Shown in pieces: positions 50,635 through 60,607 of a stretch of DNA of 64,000 nt. The stretch spans positions 1 through 64,000 of the forward strand of contig NZ_JBHYHC010000025.1 of the NCBI RefSeq assembly GCF_042738955.1, given 5' to 3'. Each line of letters starts with the position of its first letter. Position 1 is the stretch's first letter. A model generated the notes under the pieces. The model did not search any database, was not told where the DNA came from, and saw only the letters and a list, made by a program, of their open reading frames with translations. The translations under genes and the position numbers were made by a program. This stretch comes from Umezawaea sp042738955. GTDB lineage: Bacteria > Actinomycetota > Actinomycetes > Mycobacteriales > Pseudonocardiaceae.

Positions 50635-51078
50635 GTGACCAGCAGACCCGCCGCGGCGCAGCGCCTGAGCGATCTCGCCAGGCTCCGCCGCGTCCGCGAC
50701 CGGATGGACCGCGAGTACGCCCAGCCGTTGGACGTCGAGGCGCTAGCCCGAGGCGTGAACATGTCCGCCGGGCACCTGAGCCGCGAGTTCAAGGTCGCCT
50801 ACGGCGAGTCGCCGTACGCCTACCTGATGACGCGCCGCATCGAACGGGCGATGGCCCTGCTCCGGCGGGGCGACATGAGCGTGACCGAGGTGTGCTTCGC
50901 GGTCGGCTGCTCGTCGCTCGGCACGTTCAGCACCCGCTTCACCGAACTGGTCGGCGTGCCGCCCAGCACCTACCGGACCGAGGCCGCCCGCTCGACCGCG
51001 GGCATGCCGTCGTGCGTCTCGAAGCAGGTGACCAGACCGGTCAGGAATCGAGAAGCGCGGTCCCCGAGCCCGTCTTAG
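50635..51078 (+). CDS. AraC-family regulator (short form)
   Basis: The 147-residue protein consists almost only of the AraC DNA-binding domain with two helix-turn-helix motifs (LDVEALARGVNMSAGHLSRE and DMSVTEVCFAVGCSSLGTF) and lacks the usual ligand-binding domain, which is seen in some actinobacterial regulators beside VOC proteins. It is followed ten bases later by the VOC gene and then a UvrA paralogue, all on the plus strand, so it probably controls these. GTG 50635 is used as start. The inducer is unknown. Confidence 0.87.
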   Translation: MTSRPAAAQRLSDLARLRRVRDRMDREYAQPLDVEALARGVNMSAGHLSREFKVAYGESPYAYLMTRRIERAMALLRRGDMSVTEVCFAVGCSSLGTFSTRFTELVGVPPSTYRTEAARSTAGMPSCVSKQVTRPVRNREARSPSPS

Positions 51079-51088
51079 TGTTGCCGAC

Positions 51089-51499
<411 letters not shown>

Positions 51500-51521
51500 C
51501 CCGCCCACGGATGGAGACACG

Positions 51522-53900
<2,379 letters not shown>

Positions 53901-53908
53901 CCTGTGCG

Positions 53909-53934
53909 TGCCGGGCCCGAGCGCGGGCCCGGCA
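53909..53934 (+). terminator. GC-only hairpin terminator after the UvrA paralogue
   Basis: The perfect 11-base stem TGCCGGGCCCG (53909-53919) with CGGGCCCGGCA (53924-53934) and an AGCG loop starts eight bases after the stop at 53900. No U tract follows, typical for high-GC terminators. It isolates the AraC-VOC-UvrA operon from the TIR genes. Confidence 0.75.
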
Positions 53935-54014
53935 GCGGCGCGGGTACCGGAACGATCATCGGGCGGGCCGTATTTGTCCACTAATTGGCAGGTCGCATTC
54001 ACTGGCCCGCTGGT

Positions 54015-54020
54015 TATAGT
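54015..54020 (+). promoter_or_regulatory. Possible -10 element before the TIR gene
   Basis: TATAGT lies about 80 bases before the ATG at 54099, in an AT-richer stretch. No convincing -35 element stands at the right distance (TTGGCA at 53985 is too far), so the promoter call is tentative. Confidence 0.3.
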
Positions 54021-54098
54021 GGCGTTCGTGATGATGACGAAGGCATGAGTCGGTTTTGGCGACTTGTCGATCAACCGTCACAACACGAAAGGCGTGTC

Positions 54099-54689
54099 AT
54101 GCCCAAATTCTTCGTCAACTACCGCACTGTCGACAGCGTGCATTCCGCTGCGGCGATCGCCGACCGGCTGGCGCGGCACTTCGGCCCTGAGAACGTGTTC
54201 CGCGACCGCGACTCGTTGGCGTTGGGAGCGTTGTACCCGAAGAAGATCCGGCGAGCGTTGGAACGTTGCGACAAGGTTCTGGCGGTGATCGGGCCGACCT
54301 GGCTGGATGTCGAGGACGCGTTCGGCAGGCGTCGACTGGACAACCCGAAGGACTGGGTCCGGACCGAACTCCAGATGGCGTTTGAACGGGACATCCCGGT
54401 GGTTCCGGTGCTCCTCGACAACACGCCACTGCCGAGTTTCGACCAGTTGCCCGCGGTCATCGCGCAACTGAGCAATTGCGCTTACTGGCAGGTTCGGCAG
54501 AAGTCCTTCGAATCCGATCTTCGAGGATTGATCGCGGGCATTTCCGCTCACGAGGACCAAGCGGGGTCAGAAGTGGAGGTGGCCCAGTACGTGCAGCACA
54601 ACACGGCCAGCGACAACGGCAGGGTCATCGCCACCCAGGGCGGTAACCACGTCTTCACCTTCAACAACGGAGGCCGGGATTCACGATGA
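54099..54689 (+). CDS. TIR-domain protein with C-terminal amyloid-like motif
   Basis: The 196-residue protein has a TIR domain (about 1-150): FFVNYRTVD, the VFRDRDSLALGALY box, RRALERCDKVLAVIGPTWL, and DWVRTELQMAF with E90, which may be the catalytic glutamate of NAD-cleaving TIRs. After a linker, residues 174-188 read GRVIATQGGNHVFTF, a Gly/Gln/Asn motif also present near the N terminus of the next gene's product. Such repeats resemble bacterial amyloid signalling sequences that bring sensor and effector together. ATG 54099 has AAAGG seven bases upstream. The stop overlaps the next ATG (ATGA). The likely role is NAD-depleting or signalling immunity, pending test of E90. Confidence 0.8.
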   Translation: MPKFFVNYRTVDSVHSAAAIADRLARHFGPENVFRDRDSLALGALYPKKIRRALERCDKVLAVIGPTWLDVEDAFGRRRLDNPKDWVRTELQMAFERDIPVVPVLLDNTPLPSFDQLPAVIAQLSNCAYWQVRQKSFESDLRGLIAGISAHEDQAGSEVEVAQYVQHNTASDNGRVIATQGGNHVFTFNNGGRDSR

Positions 54690-55003
54690 GCAACCCGCAG
54701 AACCCCGGTGGCGCGGGGAACCACTACCACCAGGGCAACAGGGCGAGGGGCCGCGGCACCGTCATCGCCTCCCAGGGCGGCAACGTCAGCGTCAGCCAGA
54801 CCTACGCCAACAAGGTCCGCACCTGGACGGGGTGGACGATCCTGGTCTTCTTCGTCGTCGACATCGCCTACTTCTTCTACGGCAAGAGCGCCTACACCGG
54901 CCGCGAGGGCGACTCCGGTGACCTCTGGCGAGCAGGCATCGCCCTGCTCCTCTTCGTGATCACCGTGAGCCTGATCCGCAGGTGGTTCCGCCAGCGCTTG
55001 TGA
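54686..55003 (+). CDS. Small membrane protein with N-terminal amyloid-like motif
   Basis: The 105-residue protein begins with a polar region whose residues 22-38, GRGTVIASQGGNVSVSQ, repeat the motif of the TIR protein (V-I-A-[TS]-Q-G-G-N in both). Two membrane helices follow (about 48-65 and 82-97) and a short basic C terminus (IRRWFRQRL). It is not a family I recognise. Its ATG overlaps the TIR stop by four bases, so the two are made together. By analogy with motif-paired systems, the membrane part could anchor or activate the TIR protein, or act as a pore; the direction of signalling is unknown. Confidence 0.7.
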   Translation: MSNPQNPGGAGNHYHQGNRARGRGTVIASQGGNVSVSQTYANKVRTWTGWTILVFFVVDIAYFFYGKSAYTGREGDSGDLWRAGIALLLFVITVSLIRRWFRQRL

Positions 55004-55025
55004 CGTGATGTCCACCGCCCACCGA

Positions 55026-55301
55026 TTACACCGCATCTCCGTCCGGGACTCGGCCCGGCCCGACTAGCTGGCGGCCCACGGCGGCGACGCCCTTGCCTAT
55101 GCCGACCAGCGCGAGGGTGCTGCCCGCACCCAGCACCGCAAGACCGACCGCGGCGAGCGGCGAGCAGCCTGCCGCGAGGATCAGCAGCGCGGCGAACCCG
55201 AACACCGCGCCGACCAGCAGAACGGCGGGGTAGGACAGCGAAGTCTTCGCCGCGTGCTCGACGCGCTGCGCGGGAACGCGGGACAGGTGTGGTGCGGGCA
55301 T
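55026..55301 (-). CDS. Small two-helix membrane protein
   Basis: The 91-residue protein has two strongly hydrophobic segments (about 25-45 and 47-66, separated by GCSPLAA) and basic flanks. It resembles small actinobacterial holin-like or membrane-anchor proteins but matches none specifically. GAGGA lies five bases before the ATG at 55301. It faces the TIR-operon end with a 22-base gap and follows the HTH protein at 55411 on the same strand by 109 bases. Its role is unknown; it may belong with the HTH protein. Confidence 0.6.
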   Translation of the reverse strand: MPAPHLSRVPAQRVEHAAKTSLSYPAVLLVGAVFGFAALLILAAGCSPLAAVGLAVLGAGSTLALVGIGKGVAAVGRQLVGPGRVPDGDAV

Positions 55302-55410
55302 GGTGTTCCTCGGGTTCTTGACGTCACGATGTGGACTGCTTGCGGGTGGCCGCCCGCCCGCATCGATCGTTGCGGCGCCGCCGTGATCCGGAAATCGGCG
55401 CGGAGGTCTT

Positions 55411-57219
55411 CTAGGTTCCTGACGCGGCACTCGTGCCGCCGTGGACGGAGAGCGGCACGAGGCGCGGGGGACCGGGGACCCGTGAGTCCTGTCCTCCCGG
55501 TCGCCATTGCACGCCGTATCCCCTGTGCTCCTCGAGGTCCTCGAAGGACACCTCGACTTCGCCGATGTCGTTGATCGTCAGCGGGTCGTCGCTCTCGACC
55601 ATGTCATCGGTGTCTCCAGGAAACGCGCCGTCGGTCCGCCACACCGCGGTGGGGAGTGCGTCCTGGGAGAAGCGGACCGCGAGCCGGAACCGCTCGCATA
55701 CCCGTTCCGGCCAGAAGGTGTAGGTCGGGCGCATCGGTTGGCCCACAGGGATCCCCACCTCCAGTGAGAACTGGTGCGTCTCACCGGCGGTGAGCGTTCG
55801 GGGCAACCTCAGGTGCAGGAGGAAGCGGCGGGGTGACAGCCGGTCGGCGGAGATCAACTCGACCCCTTGCAGCACTTGGACGTCCAAGTCACCCGGTCCC
55901 CCGTCAGGCGTGGCCGGGGGGAGAGTCAGGGACCAGGTGACCTTGTCGATGCCATCCCGATCGGCCTGGATGGTGCGTCTTTCGGTGCACGTCGGCGACG
56001 AGCGGTCCAAGCGCAGCAGCGCCTCGAACACGGTGGTGTGCCAACCGTCTTCCGTAGCGAACGGCCTGGTCGTCAGCGGGGCGTGTTCCCTCGCGGCGGC
56101 CTCCACGAGTCGGGTGAGCCCCTCGTCGATGCGACGACGGGTGGTGCGCGAATCCCGGCCGATCTTGTCGGCGAACCACTGGATCCGGTGCGCGAGGAAT
56201 GCGTGCTGCGCCTCGTCGTGCAGCGCCAGCGGGGTCGTGACGGCGAGCTTGAGTTCCTCGGGAAACGCGTGGACCGTGGTGAGCACCCAGGCGCGGATCT
56301 TTTCCCGGACCACGTCGGCGCCGTCGGACTCGTCGATACCGCAAGCCTCGCGCAGTGCGGGGCCGACCTGCCGGTGGAGGCCCGGCACCTGAACACCTCG
56401 CCCTCGCCGCAGCGCCTTCAGCTCGGTCATCAACGACTGGGCCGAGGCTGCCCTTCGCTTCGGCTCGCCGGTGTCGATCAGTGGGTTGTCGACGAAGTCC
56501 TCACTGGTGGAATCGGTGTGGTCATCGGGTTCGACCTGCGTCTGCCGGGCAGCGGGGGCCTGATCGAGTGGTGGAACGACGGTGAGCAGGGGCGGGGCCA
56601 CCATCTCCTCGGACGTGCTCGTCGTGTCTGCTGGCAGCATGCGTAGACCGGCGACGACGAGGGCGACGCGGGTGCGGGCCAGCGCCCACTCGGTGCGCTG
56701 CGGAAGGTCGACCTTGCAGGCAGCGAGCAGCGCGTCGAGCATCCAGGCGGGCATGACTTGGTCCTGCCTGCCAAGCCATCGGGAGAGGGTGGTGCGCGCA
56801 ACGCGGTGCCCGGCCTCGTTGGTGGCAGTCTCGACGGCGCGCACACCGAACAGTCCGGCCTCTTCGAGCAGAGCGATGACCGAGGTGGCGAACTGCCGTG
56901 GGGTTTGCACTGCGGTGGGGTCGGGCTTCCCGGTCGCGCACGTGCCCTTGGCATGACGAGTGGCCTCTCGCCACAGGTGTTCGGCGCGGGCCAGGTCGGC
57001 GGCCGAGCCACGGCAGGCGCGCACGTAGTCGCGCACGGTGCGCAGCCGGGGCAGCACCCGCCCGGCCGCGGCCTCGGACAGTGCCGAGGCCGCGGCCGTG
57101 ACCGCGTCCGCCATGTCGGCGTAGGTGGTGTCGGCCACGATCCGCAACTCCCGGAGGTATGCCGCGAGGGCGACCAAGGGGGTGTCGGACCGGGGCAAGG
57201 GGTTCTCCCTGCGGCCCAT
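55411..57219 (-). CDS. HTH protein with a C-terminal domain shared with the 31585 product
   Basis: The 602-residue protein has an N-terminal helix-turn-helix-like domain (YLRELRIVADTTYADMADAV) followed by a helical region of the type found before regulators and STAND proteins in actinobacteria. After a proline- and acid-rich linker (about 240-265) the rest matches the 333-residue protein at 31585 along its length: TELKALRRGRGVQVPGL, LAVTTPLALHDEAQHAFLAH, and AGETHQFSLEV. The shared part has no catalytic motif that I recognise. ATG 57219 is chosen over the upstream GTG for lack of similarity there. The combination suggests a regulator or sensor with an unknown ligand or partner-binding domain. 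Confidence 0.75.
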   Translation of the reverse strand: MGRRENPLPRSDTPLVALAAYLRELRIVADTTYADMADAVTAAASALSEAAAGRVLPRLRTVRDYVRACRGSAADLARAEHLWREATRHAKGTCATGKPDPTAVQTPRQFATSVIALLEEAGLFGVRAVETATNEAGHRVARTTLSRWLGRQDQVMPAWMLDALLAACKVDLPQRTEWALARTRVALVVAGLRMLPADTTSTSEEMVAPPLLTVVPPLDQAPAARQTQVEPDDHTDSTSEDFVDNPLIDTGEPKRRAASAQSLMTELKALRRGRGVQVPGLHRQVGPALREACGIDESDGADVVREKIRAWVLTTVHAFPEELKLAVTTPLALHDEAQHAFLAHRIQWFADKIGRDSRTTRRRIDEGLTRLVEAAAREHAPLTTRPFATEDGWHTTVFEALLRLDRSSPTCTERRTIQADRDGIDKVTWSLTLPPATPDGGPGDLDVQVLQGVELISADRLSPRRFLLHLRLPRTLTAGETHQFSLEVGIPVGQPMRPTYTFWPERVCERFRLAVRFSQDALPTAVWRTDGAFPGDTDDMVESDDPLTINDIGEVEVSFEDLEEHRGYGVQWRPGGQDSRVPGPPRLVPLSVHGGTSAASGT

Positions 57220-57350
57220 GTCAGCCTGCGGTGGAGGCGGTCTTGCCGTCAGGTCCACCGACGGTTTGCACGAAGAACAGCCCGGCAGTGATCAACGGGC
57301 GGGATTGCGGGCGCGCCACCTGCGGGGTTGATGTGAACGGCAGCGCCGCT

Positions 57351-57378
57351 AATAAAAATAAAGCGAGCATCGCTCGCC
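57351..57378 (-). terminator. Intrinsic terminator on the minus strand
   Basis: On the minus strand, GCGAGC-GAT-GCTCGC (57377 to 57363) is followed at once by TTTATTTTTATT (57362-57351), a hairpin with a U tract. It would end a transcript coming from the right, where no gene is recognised, and lies 132 bases upstream of the HTH gene start. The stem is short (six bases), but the U tract is exceptional in this GC-rich window. Confidence 0.5.
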
Positions 57379-57970
57379 TCCGATCGCTAGTGCAACGAGG
57401 CCCAGACTCGGAAGTGCGTAACCGAATCCGCAGGGTTGCCGCCCCTGCAGTCGACCACCGGTCACCACTGCCTGGCCGACAACTTTGCCTGCCACTCGTG
57501 GTCGAGGCAATGGTTCGGGACAAAGAAGATGAAACCGAGCATCATGGCCCGGTCGTAATTCACGGCTCCCACGTTCCGATTAGTCCAACGATCGTCCTCT
57601 TTTGATCGGCCACGGTCCGGATTGACCGTCTGCCGTCCTGGAACGGTTGGCTTGGTTCCACCTGAGCTGGGACAACGTCGGGACGCGACCGCGTGGAACA
57701 GTAGTAGATCCCTTGTCGTACCAGGTGGTTTGCGAGGAGCCTCGCGAAGTTGTGGCAGAAAACCGGGCACTCGCCGCGAACTGTCCTGTTACTGGCCTGA
57801 CCGTGTCATGGAACCGGAGAATCGATGCGTCCAGGATTACACGGCCACCGCATTGCGGAGGAATCCCGATCGCTCATCTGAGGCCCAGACGACGAACGGG
57901 CGAGGCCGGGTCCCAAGCTGCCGCGCGGGACGGCGTGACCAACGACCGACCTCGAGGAATCGGAGCCGGA

Positions 57971-57993
57971 TGGGCGCCCACCACGGGCGCCCA
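57971..57993. repeat. Perfect inverted repeat TGGGCGCCC/GGGCGCCCA
   Basis: Nine-base arms (57971-57979 and 57985-57993) flank an ACCAC loop; with one bulge the stem extends to about 14 bases (CCGGATGGG and CCCATCCCGG). It lies in the gene-poor stretch. It may be a terminator or part of a structured RNA. Confidence 0.45.
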
Positions 57994-58650
57994 TCCCGGC
58001 TTCGGGACGTTGTCGAACTCCGCATCCTGATCGCGTCCTCGCTGCAGCGCCCCGACGCCTCGGCCCGGATAGTCCACGACACGAACACAGGGCAACGATC
58101 GTCTCGCACACGACTTCGCGATGTGGCGATCTGTTGGTACGGGGTACGCGCACAGCGAACTTGAATTCCAGTCGAGGTGGGGTGGCGCCACATCGACTCA
58201 GCGGTAGGTGGTTGCCGGACGGGCTCTGGGCAAGAGCGTGGAGCGTGCCCCTGGTCCGGCCACGGTCGTGCACGCCTGTGGGCAGGTCTGGTCGCGATCC
58301 AGCCGGCTTTGCACCGGCCCTGCCGTTCTGTTCACCGGAAAGGTCGATCAGGGGCATGCCCGTCAGCCGGTGTCGCGTACGGGGTGGCGGCGTCCGCGGA
58401 GGGTTTGACAGCCTTCCTGGCGACCGGCGCGGCGGGCGGTGGCGTTGCCCGTCCCCCGGTGCGACACGAGATCTTCGCGCCCATAGAATTGTGCTCAAGC
58501 CTTGAGGGGCTGGGTGCTGACACTCGGCCAAGCGCGCGCAAGTGGTGGGTAGTTGGAGCTCACGATGGCGGTGAGCAGCGGTTTGCCTTGTCCTCCGCGA
58601 CGTTTCTGTGATCTCCTGGTGCTCGTAGTTCTCACAGGTGGAGGTGGGCT

Positions 58651-60561
58651 GTGTCCGAGTCGTTCTACGGTGTGCCGTTGGAGCGCAGTGACTACCTGAG
58701 CCTTGCTCGACACCGCAACAGCTGCGCTCCTGAGAAGTTCGAGCAGTGGTTGGGCAAGCAGTCCTCGGACAAGAGGCTTGCGGTCGACCTGTTCTCCGGC
58801 GCGGGAGGCTTGAGCCTGGGCTTGCAGCGTGCCGGGTGGACGCTCGCAGCAGCGGTGGACTTCGACGAGCGAGCTCTCGAAACCCACGCTGCGAACTTCC
58901 CGGGGATGACCCTCCACATGGATCTGGGCAATCCTGATGAGCGTGACCGGCTGGAGGAGCTGCTCGCTCCTGCCAAGGGGCGTATCGACTTGGTGGCAGG
59001 TGGTCCCCCCTGCCAGCCGTTCAGCAGGGCGGGCCGCAGCAAGATCCGACACCTCGTGACCAACCACGACCGCGATCCGCAAGACCTCCGGAAGGAGTTG
59101 TGGAGCGCCTACATGGACGTGGTCCGCCGCCTGGCGCCACGAGCCGTTCTCATGGAGAACGTGCCGGACATGGGGCTGGGCGACGACTTCTACGTCGTTC
59201 GGGTCATCGAGGAACAGCTGGAGGATCTCGGCTACGCGACGCAGGTCCGGCTGGTGGATGCGTGGAAGCACGGTGTTCCGCAGCACCGAAAGCGCCTGAT
59301 CCTGCTCGCGCGCAACGATGTTGACGACTTCACCTGGCAGGACGACGTGACCGCCCGCACCTTCTTGGGGGATGCCATCGGTGATCTGCCGAAGTTGGAG
59401 GTTGTTCCGACGGAGCGGATCGGCGAGCGCGTGATGCCGTACAACACGCCTGCGAAGGAACAGTCCGCCTTTGCGGTCGAAATGCGCAAGCGCGCTCCGC
59501 AAGAGGTCATCCACGACCACATGACCCGCAGAGTGCGTGAAGACGACTGGACCATCTTCGGCGCGATGAGTTCCAAGACGCTCTACTCGCAAATTGACGA
59601 GAACCTCAGGCGCTACAAGGCCGACCACTTCACCGACAAGTACAAGAAGTTGGCCTGGGAGGACTTGAGCAGGTCCATCACGGCCCACATCGCCAAGGAC
59701 GGCTACTGGTACATCCATCCTGACCAGAACAGAACGCTCACCGTGCGCGAAGCTGCTCGGATCCAGACGTTCCCGGATCGGTTCCGATTCGCCGGTACCC
59801 GTAGCGATGCGTTTCGCCAGATCGGGAACGCCGTCCCCCCGCTGCTCGGGCAGGCAGCGGCAAATGTGCTTCGCCCGAAGGCGGGAGTCGACACCACGCC
59901 TGCGGGTTTGACTCCCAAGTGGCGACAGGTCCGTGCGGAGCTGACCGCTTGGGCGTTGGAGAAACAAGCACATGGTGAGATCGAGCTGCCGAAGTTGAGC
60001 ACCCTCCACGCCACGGTGGTGGCACTGCTGTCCAGCTCGCGTGTTCAACCAGGCCAGGTGCGGGCTGTCCTGGGGTCCATCAGCGATGCCAAGACCCTCA
60101 CCAAGACGGGGTGGCGCAAACTGCTGGAGTCCGCACCATCGCAAGCTGTTCGAGCCCGCTTGGAGGACAAGCTCGCCGACTTCGTGGGCAAATCCAGTTT
60201 CTGGTCGGAGGAGAAGTGGGAGGCGATCCCAGGCCGGCTCGAAATGAAGCCATCGGAGGCCAGCCTGTACAAGATGCTGCTCGGCGAGGATCTGCTCTTG
60301 ATCGGTCAGAGCACCCTGCGGGTGGCAGCCAGGCTCAACGCCAGCAGCTCCGACCGCAACAACAGGTTGAGTGATGGTCGCGTCGACTTGGTCAAGCTGG
60401 TCGGTGCAGGCGAGCAGGCACCGCTGCGAATGGCGGCAGTTCGCTTGATCGGGAACACGCTGTGCAGGGCAACGATAACGATCTGCGAGCAGTGCCCGCT
60501 GAGGCCCTACTGCGTTGGCCGCGACAGCGCCTCCTACAGCTTGTTCTCCGATCCCCAGTGA
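58651..60561 (+). CDS. C5-cytosine DNA methyltransferase fused to an endonuclease-III-like iron-sulfur domain
   Basis: The 636-residue protein has the C5 methyltransferase motifs in order: DLFSGAGGLSLGL (46-58), catalytic C121 in GGPPCQPFS, E169-N-V-P in LMENVPD, QHRKRLILLA and, at the end of the fold, IGNAVPPLLG. About 230 more residues follow, ending in C605-X6-C612-X2-C615-X5-C621, exactly the spacing of the 4Fe-4S loop of endonuclease III/MutY-type DNA glycosylases. A DNA glycosylase-like domain fused to a methyltransferase would join marking and excision or recognition of bases. GTG 58651 has GGAGG six bases before it. It faces the AIPR gene; both belong to an MZA-like defence locus. Confidence 0.88.
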   Translation: MSESFYGVPLERSDYLSLARHRNSCAPEKFEQWLGKQSSDKRLAVDLFSGAGGLSLGLQRAGWTLAAAVDFDERALETHAANFPGMTLHMDLGNPDERDRLEELLAPAKGRIDLVAGGPPCQPFSRAGRSKIRHLVTNHDRDPQDLRKELWSAYMDVVRRLAPRAVLMENVPDMGLGDDFYVVRVIEEQLEDLGYATQVRLVDAWKHGVPQHRKRLILLARNDVDDFTWQDDVTARTFLGDAIGDLPKLEVVPTERIGERVMPYNTPAKEQSAFAVEMRKRAPQEVIHDHMTRRVREDDWTIFGAMSSKTLYSQIDENLRRYKADHFTDKYKKLAWEDLSRSITAHIAKDGYWYIHPDQNRTLTVREAARIQTFPDRFRFAGTRSDAFRQIGNAVPPLLGQAAANVLRPKAGVDTTPAGLTPKWRQVRAELTAWALEKQAHGEIELPKLSTLHATVVALLSSSRVQPGQVRAVLGSISDAKTLTKTGWRKLLESAPSQAVRARLEDKLADFVGKSSFWSEEKWEAIPGRLEMKPSEASLYKMLLGEDLLLIGQSTLRVAARLNASSSDRNNRLSDGRVDLVKLVGAGEQAPLRMAAVRLIGNTLCRATITICEQCPLRPYCVGRDSASYSLFSDPQ

Positions 60562-60566
60562 CACAG

Positions 60567-60602
60567 CCGGTGGTGGGGCGGTGTCACCCGCTCCACCACC
60601 GG
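60567..60602. terminator. Bidirectional terminator between methyltransferase and AIPR genes
   Basis: The arms CCGGTGGTGG (60567-60576) and CCACCACCGG (60593-60602) pair perfectly, and an inner GCGG/CCGC extends the stem towards the loop. It fills the 46-base gap between the two convergent genes and can end transcription in both directions. Confidence 0.75.
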
Positions 60603-60607
60603 TCTCG

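Larger units (their letters stand above)
57220..58650. other. 1.4 kb without recognisable genes
   Basis: Frames on both strands are short and lack domain patterns or consistent codon use. The segment is poorer in GC in places, contains a minus-strand intrinsic terminator (57351-57378) without a recognised gene before it and a strong hairpin at 57971-57993. It could hold a small RNA or the decayed remains of a mobile element, but no terminal repeats or transposase motif were found. Confidence 0.5.

Noticed and set aside
57622..58531. Overlapping 180-240 residue frames on both strands in the gene-free stretch
   Set aside because: No consistent codon bias, no homology pattern; likely chance frames.
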